From Xanthomonas hortorum (GTDB taxonomy: Bacteria; Pseudomonadota; Gammaproteobacteria; Xanthomonadales; Xanthomonadaceae): a stretch of 64,000 nt of DNA. A program made the translations under genes and the position numbers. The notes under the pieces are model-generated. The model did no database searches, was not told where the DNA came from, and saw only the letters and a program-made list of their open reading frames with translations. The stretch is from assembly GCF_002940005.1 (NCBI RefSeq), contig NZ_MDEF01000012.1. One strand, written 5' to 3'. Of this stretch, positions 52,725 through 61,042 are shown piece after piece (the first letter of the stretch is position 1; the number at the start of each line of letters is the position of its first letter).

Positions 52725-52832
52725 GGTCCTTGCCCGCCCACCGTCGCGGGACGTTACGCGGCATGGATGCCGCGTAAGAGCCTACACGGACGTACTTGCG
52801 GCGTGTCCCGCGATGGTGGGCGGGCAAGGGCC
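52725..52832 (+). repeat. MITE-like repeat, copy B, with long terminal inverted repeats
   Basis: Arms of 28 bp (52725-52752, GGTCCTTGCCCGCCCACCGT then CGCGGGAC; complement at 52805-52832) match at 26 of 28 positions. Inside, TTACGCGGCAT-GG-ATGCCGCGTAA forms a perfect 24-bp palindrome (52754-52777). There is no reading frame for a transposase. It sits 55 bp downstream of the truncated aldehyde dehydrogenase. Non-autonomous element or intergenic repeat; the 508-bp gap holds no gene otherwise. Confidence 0.8.
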
Positions 52833-52887
52833 CTGCAGCCAAGCAGCAGATCATCCGCTCTGCAACTGATCTATCCGTGCTAAGCAA

Positions 52888-53853
52888 TCACTTCGACACA
52901 CTGAGATCGGCCAGCCGCTGCGTCAATGCCTCGGCCACACTGCGTTGTACCAGCACCCGGCCGGTGGCCATGCAGATCTGGCCTTGATGCATATAGGCGC
53001 CAAACGCGATTGCCGATGCGGCCTTGTCCAGATCGGCGTCGTCGAGCACGATCACCGCGTTGTTGCCGCCCAATTCCAGCGCGACTTTCTTCAGGTGCCG
53101 CCCTGCAATCTCGCCGATGCGTCGGCCGGCAGCGGTGGAACCGGTGAAGGCGATCATCGGCACATCCGGCGATTCGACCAGCGCCTGACCGATCTGCGCA
53201 TCGCCATGCAGCACATGCAGCAAGCCCTTCGGCAGACCTGCTTCTTCCAGCACCTGCGCGATGATCACGCCGCCGGTATACGGCGTGCGCGGATCAGGCT
53301 TGAGCACTACCGCATTGCCCATCGCCAGCGCCGGTGCGACCGAACGCAGCGACAGGATCAACGGGAAGTTGAACGGTGAAATCACCGCAATCACGCCCAA
53401 CGGCAGATGCCGCGCCAGGCTGAGCTGACCGGCACCGGTCGGCAGTACCTGGCCCACGGCCTGCAGCGGCAGCGCCGCAGCCTGCTGATAGAACACCACC
53501 GATTCGTTCACTTCGCGCCGGGCCTTGGGCAGGATGCCGCCGGTTTCGCGCGCAATCAGCAGCGCGGCTTCTGCACTGCGTGCTTCCATCAGCTGCGCGG
53601 CACGGTGAAATATCGCAGCGCGCTCACGCGGCGCGGTGGCGGCCCACGCACGCTGCGCGTGTTTGGCTTGCGCCACCGCAGCTGCAACATCGGACAGATC
53701 GGCCTTGCTCACTTCATGCAATAGGTTGCCGGTGGCAGGCTCGTAGATCTGCAAGGTGCCGCCGTTACCGGGCACCCAGTCGCCATTGAAAATGCAGCCG
53801 TGCCACGCCGGGGTGGTGGGCGCGGATACTGCAACGTTGGGGAGAGCATTCAT
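52888..53853 (-). pseudogene. Aldehyde dehydrogenase, C-terminally truncated (vanillin/benzaldehyde dehydrogenase type)
   Basis: The frame gives 321 residues, against about 480 for the family. Conserved N-terminal and middle blocks are present: ISPFNFPLILSLRSVAPALA, LKPDPRTPYTGG, FTGSTAAGRRIGEIAG, LELGGNNAVIVLDDAD (the general-base glutamate) and the nucleophile cysteine at 294 (GQICMATGR). The frame then ends ALTQRLADLSVSK, so the last third, with the EEIFGPV block and the oligomerisation strand, is missing. The stop lies 55 bp from repeat copy B. It follows the SDR gene by 27 bp, and AGGAGG lies 7 bases before the start, so expression signals remain. Activity is doubtful. Confidence 0.85.
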
Positions 53854-53880
53854 GATCTAGCCTCCTGCTGTGAGGTGGAG

Positions 53881-54648
53881 TTACAGAGTGGTCGACGCCA
53901 GCCCGCCATCAACTGGCAGCGTGATGCCGTTGATCCAGCGCGCGGCATCGGACGCAAGAAACACGATGGCCTCGGCCACTTCATCGGCATACGCCGGGCG
54001 GGTCATGCGCTTGGCATCTTCCTTGACGCGTTCCTCGCCGAGCATGGCGGCAAAGTCGCCCAGGATCGGCGTAAACACCGGCCCTGGCGAGACGTTGTTG
54101 ACGCGCACGCCACGCTCGGCAAACCAAGGCCGCGATTGCAGCAACGTCCACACGATCAGCGCTTCCTTGAAGTACTGGTAACAGGTGTCGTGTGCCACCG
54201 GATGTTCTGCCAACCATGCGCTGCCGGCAGCAAAGCTGTCGGTGGCGGCCAGTTGCTTGTGCAGGTCCAGCCGCTGTGGCCATTCGGCGCCCAGGATCGA
54301 GGCCACGTTGATGATGCTGCCGCCCGGCACGATACGCGGCAGCAAGGCCTGGCTGAGATGACGCAGGCCCAGATAGTTGACGCGTGCCACCAGCTCGAGC
54401 GGTGCGGTGCCGGGGACGCCGGCCACGTTGGCCAGCGCGTCGATATGCTCCGGCAAGGCCTTCACCAGCGCATCGATAGAGGCCGGGTCGCCGAGGTCGG
54501 CCTGGTGAAACCCATGCAGCGTCATCTGCACCGGTGTGCGGTCGATGCCGATCACGGTGGCACCATGAAACCGCGCCAGCCGCGCGACTTCTGCACCGAT
54601 ACCCGAGGCCACACCGGTGACCACGATCGTCTTGTTCTGCAAATTCAT
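53881..54648 (-). CDS. calA: Coniferyl-alcohol-dehydrogenase-like short-chain dehydrogenase
   Basis: The 255-residue protein, the length of CalA of Pseudomonas, is a short-chain dehydrogenase with TGVASGIGAEVARL (nucleotide-binding glycines), NVAGVPGT, and a YxxxK pair in YQYFKEAL. CalA oxidises coniferyl alcohol to coniferaldehyde, a lignin monomer step; the following aldehyde dehydrogenase would make ferulate. ATG at 54648 has GGAG 8 bases upstream; a GTG two codons earlier is too near its ribosome site. Specificity is inferred from length and context. Confidence 0.8.
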   Translation of the reverse strand: MNLQNKTIVVTGVASGIGAEVARLARFHGATVIGIDRTPVQMTLHGFHQADLGDPASIDALVKALPEHIDALANVAGVPGTAPLELVARVNYLGLRHLSQALLPRIVPGGSIINVASILGAEWPQRLDLHKQLAATDSFAAGSAWLAEHPVAHDTCYQYFKEALIVWTLLQSRPWFAERGVRVNNVSPGPVFTPILGDFAAMLGEERVKEDAKRMTRPAYADEVAEAIVFLASDAARWINGITLPVDGGLASTTL

Positions 54649-54681
54649 TGCCACTCTCCGAAGAGGCCGGCCACGCCGGCA

Positions 54682-55701
54682 CTAGAACACATGGACGTAC
54701 TGCAGGTTGACGTTGTTGCCGGAGGCGGCGTTCTTCACTTCCGCCGGCAGATAGAGATTGGCGAACACGATGTTGCTGGCATCCAGCCGCCATGAGCCGC
54801 CTGGTCCGGCGTAGAACACGCTTTGACGCGTGTCTGCAACGCGCTGCCCATTGGTGCGGTTATCGCGGAACTGGGTGAGGTAATAGCCGTTCACGCCCAG
54901 CCGCACATGCGGCACCACTTCCCATGACGTGGCGAAGTTGATCCAGCCGGCGTCGCCGGCCTGGCCGTTGCGGAAATCGAATCCCGGCGGCAGGTTGGGA
55001 CGCCGCTCGCTGCGGAAGTTGTAGATGTAGTTGATGCGTGCGCTGACTTCCCAATTGGGTGTCGGAAAAACGGTGAACGCATATTGCGGCACCAGCGACC
55101 AGGAGCCGGCGCCTTGATTGAGATCGCGATCACGATCGAACTTTCCTACCGGCACGATCGCATCGATCTCGAAGCGCTGCGAAAACACCGGGCGGCCATC
55201 GCGCACCACCGGCAACATCTGTAAGTAGATGCCGACGAGCGGGTCGCCCATGCCAGCGCCGTTGTCGCGCAAGGTGGCAATGCTGTTGCGGCCAAACGAA
55301 GCATCCAGATTGACCAGCGGCAGCAGCGTTGTGACGCCAAAGGCACCACCGAAGGGCTTGTATGGGGTGACGTAGGCGATCTGGGTCAGCAGCAGGGTGG
55401 TATCGATGCGCGGGTTATCGAACACCGGCACGTCATTACCGCGAGAATCCTTGACCGCGTCCAGCGCGCTTTGGCGCAGATAGGTGATCACTGCCCAGCC
55501 CGGCGTGGTGCGGCCAAAGCCATCCAGGAAGCTGGTACCGCCGGTATTGATGCCGTTGGTCAGCGTCGTACTCTGCGGCACGCCTTGCGCAACTGCCGAT
55601 CCTGCGGCAAGCATCGACAACACTGCGAGCCAGGAACGGCACAGCACCGACAGACGGAAACGCAGGGCAGACAAAACCGATAGATAGCGCACTGCGGACA
55701 T
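54682..55701 (-). CDS. Outer-membrane transporter-like protein (phenol-degradation MetA family, SphA-like)
   Basis: The 339-residue protein has a signal peptide ending AAGSAVAQG and an antiparallel-strand beta-barrel layout: GINTGGTSFLDGFGRTTPGW, NYIYNFRSERRPNLPPGFDF, FDFRNGQAGDAGWINFATSW, WEVVPHVRLGVNGYYLTQFR, ending in phenylalanine (LQYVHVF). This fits the Phenol_MetA_deg family of outer-membrane proteins found with aromatic catabolism genes. It probably admits aromatic compounds. It precedes the SDR gene by 33 bp. The start is provisional: GGAG is next to the ATG at 55701 and a TTG 14 codons earlier is the alternative. Confidence 0.78.
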   Translation of the reverse strand: MSAVRYLSVLSALRFRLSVLCRSWLAVLSMLAAGSAVAQGVPQSTTLTNGINTGGTSFLDGFGRTTPGWAVITYLRQSALDAVKDSRGNDVPVFDNPRIDTTLLLTQIAYVTPYKPFGGAFGVTTLLPLVNLDASFGRNSIATLRDNGAGMGDPLVGIYLQMLPVVRDGRPVFSQRFEIDAIVPVGKFDRDRDLNQGAGSWSLVPQYAFTVFPTPNWEVSARINYIYNFRSERRPNLPPGFDFRNGQAGDAGWINFATSWEVVPHVRLGVNGYYLTQFRDNRTNGQRVADTRQSVFYAGPGGSWRLDASNIVFANLYLPAEVKNAASGNNVNLQYVHVF

Positions 55702-55838
55702 CTCCGACGTTGGGAGGGAACTGCGGTAGGTGCGGCGTGGCAACGATCAGGCAGGGGCGATCGGCGCGCCAATGACGGCGCGTGCGAGGAATGGGGTCAC
55801 TGGGAAATCCGGCCGTGCGAACGCGCGGCGGCCACGAC

Positions 55839-56315
55839 TCACTCGATGTCGAGACGATCCAGCCGGTCGAGTGCGCGCAGCAACGGCGCTTCGCTGGAGC
55901 CAAGCACCGCGCTGAGTTGCTGTTCCATACGCAGCACCTCGGCTTCGGCATCGGTCAGCAAGGCCACGCCGGCTGCGGTCAGCGACAGATGCTGCATGCG
56001 CCGGTCCTGGCGTCCACGCACCTGCCGCAGCAGGCGGCGCTTGACCAGCCGCGCCACCACGATCGCCAGATTGGGCGGCGACACATGCAGCACATCGCCG
56101 ATCTGGCGCTGGTTGATGCCCGGGTTGCCGTCCACCAGCATCAGCAGCGAAAAATCCACCGGCTTGAGGTCGAACGCCGCCACGCAGTCCTGAAACATCC
56201 GCCGCACCAGCAGCTCGGTGCGGGTGATGCGGTAGCCCAGCAACCGCAGCAGGCGCGCCTGGTCCACCGTGGTGACGGCATCGGGCAGCAGTGCGGCATT
56301 GGCAGTGACGGACAT
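55839..56315 (-). CDS. MarR family regulator of the aromatic cluster
   Basis: The 158-residue protein has a MarR winged helix (GINQRQIGDVLHVSPPNLAI, then VVARLVKRRLLRQVRGRQDR) with the wing QDRRMQHLSLTAAG. It should bind DNA as a dimer and release it upon binding an aromatic ligand such as a hydroxycinnamoyl-CoA. It is the first gene of the run MarR-porin-SDR-ALDH. A 19-bp palindrome lies 290 bp upstream. Target genes are inferred from position. Confidence 0.87.
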   Translation of the reverse strand: MSVTANAALLPDAVTTVDQARLLRLLGYRITRTELLVRRMFQDCVAAFDLKPVDFSLLMLVDGNPGINQRQIGDVLHVSPPNLAIVVARLVKRRLLRQVRGRQDRRMQHLSLTAAGVALLTDAEAEVLRMEQQLSAVLGSSEAPLLRALDRLDRLDIE

Positions 56316-56604
56316 GACGGTTCTCGCAACGATGGCAGCGGGCGGACCGGTGCGCGCAACACTCCCCGCCCGCAACGCCGATCCGCGGCGTGAGCTGCAT
56401 TGTAGACGTGGCCGGGGGTACCGATGCGGGCGTGTGCGTTGCCGATGCTGCCCGTTGCTGCCTGCAGACCCGCGCAGCCGGCCAGCTGCCGGCCGGCGCC
56501 AGCGCATGGCAGCCGCGTGCGGCAGCTGCAACACGTAGGGAACGGCGGTGATCCAGGCACGGCGTGGGCATGAAATCCGGGTCGGCATTGATTGCGTTCC
56601 GGAA

Positions 56605-56623
56605 TAGTTATGGATCATAACTA
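56605..56623. promoter_or_regulatory. MarR operator candidate and long leader region
   Basis: TAGTTATG-GAT-CATAACTA is a perfect palindrome (8-bp arms, 3-bp centre) in an AT-rich patch between HD-GYP and marR. The GC-rich 56316-56600 stretch between it and marR has no gene I recognise and could be a long untranslated leader. The palindrome is also only 62 bp from the HD-GYP stop, so it does not serve that gene's own promoter. Confidence 0.55.
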
Positions 56624-56684
56624 AATTGCCAAGCTGCAGCGCAGCATGGTCGCGCTCGCCAGCGTGTTCACGCGGTGCAGCCAC

Positions 56685-57929
56685 TTACGGCAGCCAGAGT
56701 TTCTCCAGATCGCGAAAGCCCCAATCGGTCGGGCTTTCCATCTGCGCGATGCGGTCCTGGCAGTCCGGCCGCGACAGATCGATGTCCTGCACCAGCACGT
56801 GGCTGCGCAGCTTGGCCGAATAGAACACGCGCACCTTGGGCTTGAGCAGCGCATCGGCCGTCTGCTCGATCACCACCGCCAGTTTCTGCGACTCCAGCCG
56901 CACCAGCGAACCGACCGGATAAATACCCAGCCGCCGCACGAACGCCTGGAATACCGCCGGGTCGAAATGCCCCTGCCACGATGCCATGCGCTTGAGCGAT
57001 TCGGCCGGATCCCAGGCCCGTTTATACGGGCGATCCGAGCTGATGGCGTCGTACACATCGCACACCGCACCCATCCGCGACATCAACGAGATCGTCTCGC
57101 CCGCCAGCTGATTCGGATAACCGGTGCCGTCCATCTTCTCGTGATGATGCAGCGCGATCTCCAACACCACCGCGTTCTGCACACCGCCGGCCACCAGCAG
57201 GCGATGACCATCCATCGGGTGCTGGCGCATGATGTCCATCTCTTCGTCGGTGAGCTTGCCGGGCTTGTTGAGAATGTCCAGCGGCGTCACCGCCTTGCCC
57301 ATGTCGTGCAGCAGGCCGCCCATCGCCGCCTCCACCACCTGCGCCTCGGGCAATCCCAGCTGACGCGCCAGCCCGCTCATCAGGCCGGCCACGGCCATCG
57401 AATGCAGGTAGGTATAGTCGTCGGCAGTCTTGAGCCGCGCCACGCTGATCAGGGCTTGCGGATGCCGCAGCACCGAATCGTTGATGGCCTGCACCAGCGG
57501 CATCGCCGCCTCGGTGTCGACGGTGCGGCCAAGCCGCACGTCGCGAAACATCGCCTCGACCATGTCGCGGCCGTCTTCGAAGATCTTGCGGGCACGCACC
57601 ACTTCGGACTCGATGCCGACCTGTGCGGTGACGCTGTTGGTGCGCGCGGTGCGGGAGGTGCATGCAGGCTTGGGCGGCTCCGATGGCTCCGGCAGTTCCG
57701 GTTCGGGCGGTGCATCCGCTGCTGCGTGCGCTGCGGCCGGCGTTTCCAGATCCAATCCACGCGCGGTATCGATCACCAACTGCTCGATACGGCTGCCATG
57801 GATCTTGTCCACATCGTCGGAGTCGACCAGAAACGAGGTCTTCCAGAACGGGTGGTGCACCCACGCGCCCAGCAGCTTGTAGACATACATGCCGGGGCGG
57901 AGTTGATCTGAGTCGATGGTTCTGAGCAT
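56685..57929 (-). CDS. HD-GYP domain c-di-GMP phosphodiesterase (DUF3391 N-terminus)
   Basis: The 414-residue protein has a DUF3391 N-terminal region (DQLRPGMYVYKLLGAWVHHP) and an HD-GYP domain: HDMGKAVTPLDILNKPGKL, HHEKMDGTGYPNQLAGE, with the HD dyad and GYP intact, so c-di-GMP hydrolysis is expected. A P/E-rich linker separates them. The start is uncertain: ATG at 57929 begins the conserved sequence; a GTG at 57971 would add 14 residues, and neither has a good ribosome site. It lies between the MFS and marR genes on the same strand, which may or may not be functional. Confidence 0.88.
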   Translation of the reverse strand: MLRTIDSDQLRPGMYVYKLLGAWVHHPFWKTSFLVDSDDVDKIHGSRIEQLVIDTARGLDLETPAAAHAAADAPPEPELPEPSEPPKPACTSRTARTNSVTAQVGIESEVVRARKIFEDGRDMVEAMFRDVRLGRTVDTEAAMPLVQAINDSVLRHPQALISVARLKTADDYTYLHSMAVAGLMSGLARQLGLPEAQVVEAAMGGLLHDMGKAVTPLDILNKPGKLTDEEMDIMRQHPMDGHRLLVAGGVQNAVVLEIALHHHEKMDGTGYPNQLAGETISLMSRMGAVCDVYDAISSDRPYKRAWDPAESLKRMASWQGHFDPAVFQAFVRRLGIYPVGSLVRLESQKLAVVIEQTADALLKPKVRVFYSAKLRSHVLVQDIDLSRPDCQDRIAQMESPTDWGFRDLEKLWLP

Positions 57930-58067
57930 GCCGGCGCTGGTCTGCTTGAAATCCGCGGAAGAGCCCGCCACAGGGATGGGGGGTCTGACGGGTTATCGGC
58001 AGTGCAGTGGATTTCTTTGGCGCGGTCGACTCCGCTAGCGGCACCTGGCTGACGCAGCGTGAGCGGT

Positions 58068-59378
58068 TCAGCGAGGGGGCAGACGCATGCTCAGCACGGC
58101 CGCCGCAGCCAGCAGCAGAGGCAGGCTGCAAGCCAGGTAGAGCGTGGCCGGCGACCACCCTGCATCCACCAGCATGCCCACGCACAGCGGCGAGGCAATC
58201 GCGCCGAAGCGGCCCACGCCGATCGCCCAGCCCATGCCGGTGGAGCGCACCGCCGCCGTGAAGACCACCGGCGCTACCGCATACAGGCCGGCAATGGCGG
58301 CAAACATGGCCGCACCGGTCAACAGCGCGATCACGAACGCCCAGCTCAACACCGTGCTGTAGAGCCCGAACGCAAGCATGGCCAGCGCCGACAACAGCAG
58401 CGCCCCGGCCGTCAGCCGCGACAACCGCGCACGCGCCGCCAGCCAGCTGAACATCCCGCCGCCAGCGATGCCGCCCAGATTCAACAGCACCCCGCCGGTC
58501 ACGCCCTGCTCCGCCGACAGCCCGGCCACCACCAGCAGCTTCGGCGTCCAGCTGAGCACGAAGTAGAACGCGAACATCAGCAGGAAGAACGCCAGCGCGA
58601 TCAGCAGCGACTGGCGCCGCAAGCCAGGCACGAACAAGGCCGCGTAGCCCTGCGCGTCATCGGCAACCTGTGGTGGCGGCAATGGCAAGTCGGCACGCGG
58701 CGGCATGCCCATGCGGGCCAGCACCGCGTTGAAGCGTGCGGATGCGCCGGGCGGGCGACGCGCGATCAAAAATTCCAGCGATTCGGGCAGCCAGGCCAGC
58801 ACCAACGGCACGCACAGCAGCGACCCGGCCGCACCAAGCAGGAACACCGCGTGCCACGACCACTGCTGCAGCAACAACGCCGCGATCGCACCGCCCAGGG
58901 TCGCGCCGATCGGATAACCGGTGGCCTGCAGCGCCAATGCGGTGCTGCGCCAGTGTGCGGTGGAGTATTCGGCGGCGATCACCGCAACGCAGGCCAGCAT
59001 GCCGCCGATCCCGATACCGGTGAACGCACGCAGCGCACCGAGTTGCCACGCGCTGCTGGCCAACGCCGAGGCGCCCATGCCGACGGTCAATATCGCCAGG
59101 CACACCAGGATCATCGCCCGACGCCCGATGCGGTCGGCCAACGGCGCCAGCAACAACGATCCCACCGCCATGCCGACCAGGCCGGCACTGAACAACACGC
59201 CGAGCAACTTGCCCGACAACTGCCACTGCGCCGACACATGCGGCACGGTGAAGGCCATCGCCATCACATCGAAGCCGTCGAGCATGGTGAGCAGCACGCA
59301 CACTGCCACCGCTCTCCACTGGAAGGGCGTCATCCGCTGCAGCACGAAGCTTGCGGGTGTTGCTGCGCTATGCGGCAT
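58068..59378 (-). CDS. MFS transporter, aromatic acid:H+ symporter type
   Basis: The 436-residue protein has 12 predicted helices and the AAHS signature of DGFDVMAMAFTVPHV in helix 1 and DRIGRR (motif A) between helices 2 and 3, with a long central loop rich in P and A. Homologues include PcaK, BenK and MhpT. It should import benzoates or hydroxycinnamates with a proton. CAGGA 7 bases before ATG fixes the start. It is upstream of the HD-GYP gene and belongs, by position and substrate class, to the aromatic cluster. Confidence 0.86.
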   Translation of the reverse strand: MPHSAATPASFVLQRMTPFQWRAVAVCVLLTMLDGFDVMAMAFTVPHVSAQWQLSGKLLGVLFSAGLVGMAVGSLLLAPLADRIGRRAMILVCLAILTVGMGASALASSAWQLGALRAFTGIGIGGMLACVAVIAAEYSTAHWRSTALALQATGYPIGATLGGAIAALLLQQWSWHAVFLLGAAGSLLCVPLVLAWLPESLEFLIARRPPGASARFNAVLARMGMPPRADLPLPPPQVADDAQGYAALFVPGLRRQSLLIALAFFLLMFAFYFVLSWTPKLLVVAGLSAEQGVTGGVLLNLGGIAGGGMFSWLAARARLSRLTAGALLLSALAMLAFGLYSTVLSWAFVIALLTGAAMFAAIAGLYAVAPVVFTAAVRSTGMGWAIGVGRFGAIASPLCVGMLVDAGWSPATLYLACSLPLLLAAAAVLSMRLPPR

Positions 59379-59889
59379 GCGTAAATCCTGTGATGGAGAT
59401 GGGTGATTGCTGCAGTACGCCGACCTGCATGCAGGTCGCCCGAGGGCGCCGCACAGTTGCGGCGCAGATCGAGCTCATGGATGCAGCCGACGCGGTTACA
59501 CGAATCAGTAGTTTCGACGACATGTAGCGTTGCGATGCAGTGGCAAATCAATACCGCTGCAACAGTGCGTGGCCACGCTAGGCTGATCGCAGGCAGCGTT
59601 CAAGACGGCTGCCTGCACTGGTGTGCGCTTATCGGACAAGCCGGCATGCCGCTTCGTTTCGAAGCTCACGCGTTCGTTGCTGGCGACTCAATCAAACGCC
59701 TGCGTCGTGTGCATCGCATGCACTACAAAAGGAAGGCGTAACCACTCTGTCTTTGCAGCCTTGATGGCCTCGATGCGCAGCCACGCGGCACACCCAACAC
59801 GCGCAGCCTGTTCCGCACACCCACAGACGGCCAGTTATCATGCGAGCAGTGCATGCATTGGGCGGCACGCTGATTTGCCGGAGAGTGCC
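59379..59889. other. 511-bp gap between MFS and gamma carbonic anhydrase genes
   Basis: The gap contains an 18-bp perfect palindrome, CGACCTGCATGCAGGTCG (59421-59438), 43 bp upstream of the MFS start, a possible regulator site. A hairpin with 9-bp arms (GCAGGCAGC and GCTGCCTGC, 59589-59616) lies further on, without a T run. No frame has family matches. The gamma carbonic anhydrase promoter should lie within its right end. Confidence 0.5.
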
Positions 59890-60435
59890 GTGACCCCGAT
59901 TCGTTCGTTCCTGGACCACACCCCGCAGCTGGGCGCACGCGTCTATATCGACCCGGCCTGCACCATCATCGGCAAGGTGAGCCTGGGCGATGACGTCTCG
60001 GTCTGGCCGGGCACGGTGATTCGCGGCGACGTCAATCATGTGCAGATCGGCGCCCGCACCAATGTGCAGGACGGCACCATCATCCACGTCAGTCACCATA
60101 GCCCGTTCAACAAGGCCGGCTATCCCACCGTGATTGGCGCAGACGTCACCGTCGGCCACGGCACCATCCTGCATGCCTGCACCATCGAAGACCTGTGCCT
60201 GATCGGCATGGGCGCCTGCGTGCTCGACGGCGCCACCGTCAAACGCTACGGATTCGTCGGCGCCGGTGCAGTGGTCGGCCCGGGCAAGGTCGTTGGCGAA
60301 GGCGAACTGTGGCTGGGCAATCCCGCACGGCTGGCACGCACGCTCAGCGACAAGGAAATCGAGAGCCTGCATTACTCGGCGCAGCATTATGTGCGGCTCA
60401 AGGATCAGTATCTGGGTGTGCCGACCGGCGATTGA
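59890..60435 (+). CDS. Gamma carbonic anhydrase family protein (YrdA/CaiE type)
   Basis: The 181-residue protein forms a left-handed beta helix with hexapeptide repeats: IGKVSLGDDVSVWPGTVIRG, VNHVQIGARTNVQDGTIIHV, then HGTILHACTIEDLCLIGMGA. Metal histidines are in VSHH and GHG. Such proteins bind zinc or iron and may hydrate CO2, but many YrdA relatives show little activity. GTG at 59890 has GGAGAG 5 bases upstream; the longer frame upstream lacks conservation. It stands alone on this strand. Confidence 0.9.
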   Translation: MTPIRSFLDHTPQLGARVYIDPACTIIGKVSLGDDVSVWPGTVIRGDVNHVQIGARTNVQDGTIIHVSHHSPFNKAGYPTVIGADVTVGHGTILHACTIEDLCLIGMGACVLDGATVKRYGFVGAGAVVGPGKVVGEGELWLGNPARLARTLSDKEIESLHYSAQHYVRLKDQYLGVPTGD

Positions 60436-60481
60436 TTGAGGGCCTGCGAGGCGGACCCGCGTCTGGCGTTGACGCACCGGT

Positions 60482-60748
60482 TCAAGGCTGCGTCGAACGC
60501 TCCAAGGTCGTCAGCATCGTCAACGCCTGCTCGCGCGAAGCGCCGCACATCTCCAGCGATGGCCGCAAGTTGCCGCATACCGCCGGGCGCTGCGGCGAGC
60601 CGAACAAGCGGCAGCGCAGCTGCGCATCCAGCTGCACGCACGCCACCCCGGCCGGCTTGCCGTCGGGCATGCCGGGAATCGGCGAGCTGATCGAGGGCGC
60701 GATACAGCAGGCGGCGCAGCCCAGACGGCAGGAAAGCGTGGAAGACAT
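60482..60748 (-). CDS. YkgJ-family cysteine-cluster protein
   Basis: The 88-residue protein is short and cysteine-rich: SCRLGCAACCIAPSISSPIP near the N-terminus, then GVACVQLDAQLRCRLFG and RPAVCGNLRPSLEMCG. The C/GCxACC spacing followed by further cysteines matches the YkgJ (UPF0153) family, thought to bind a metal or an iron-sulfur cluster. Its role is unknown. ATG at 60748 begins conserved sequence. It is convergent with the gamma carbonic anhydrase gene (46 bp). Confidence 0.82.
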   Translation of the reverse strand: MSSTLSCRLGCAACCIAPSISSPIPGMPDGKPAGVACVQLDAQLRCRLFGSPQRPAVCGNLRPSLEMCGASREQALTMLTTLERSTQP

Positions 60749-61042
60749 CGGCACAGTGTAGCGGCGCGACGCAAGTGCAGCGCTGGCAAAAAACCACATT
60801 TGCCGAGCAACCTAACCGGAACGCCGCCAGCCGGGCGCGCTGCCCGCGCACTCCACGTCCGTTGGAACCAGCCCACTGCAGCCTGATCGCCCGGCAGCGT
60901 GCACGCTGCAATGACGGCTGCGCAGAACAGCTGCGTGCTAACGTGACAGATCACCGGAACGCGCCGCGACGGTTGCAGCAGCAACAGTTGCGACGCGCTC
61001 TAATTGCCAGCCACCGCTCGCCAATCAGCCGTCGAATTCGCC

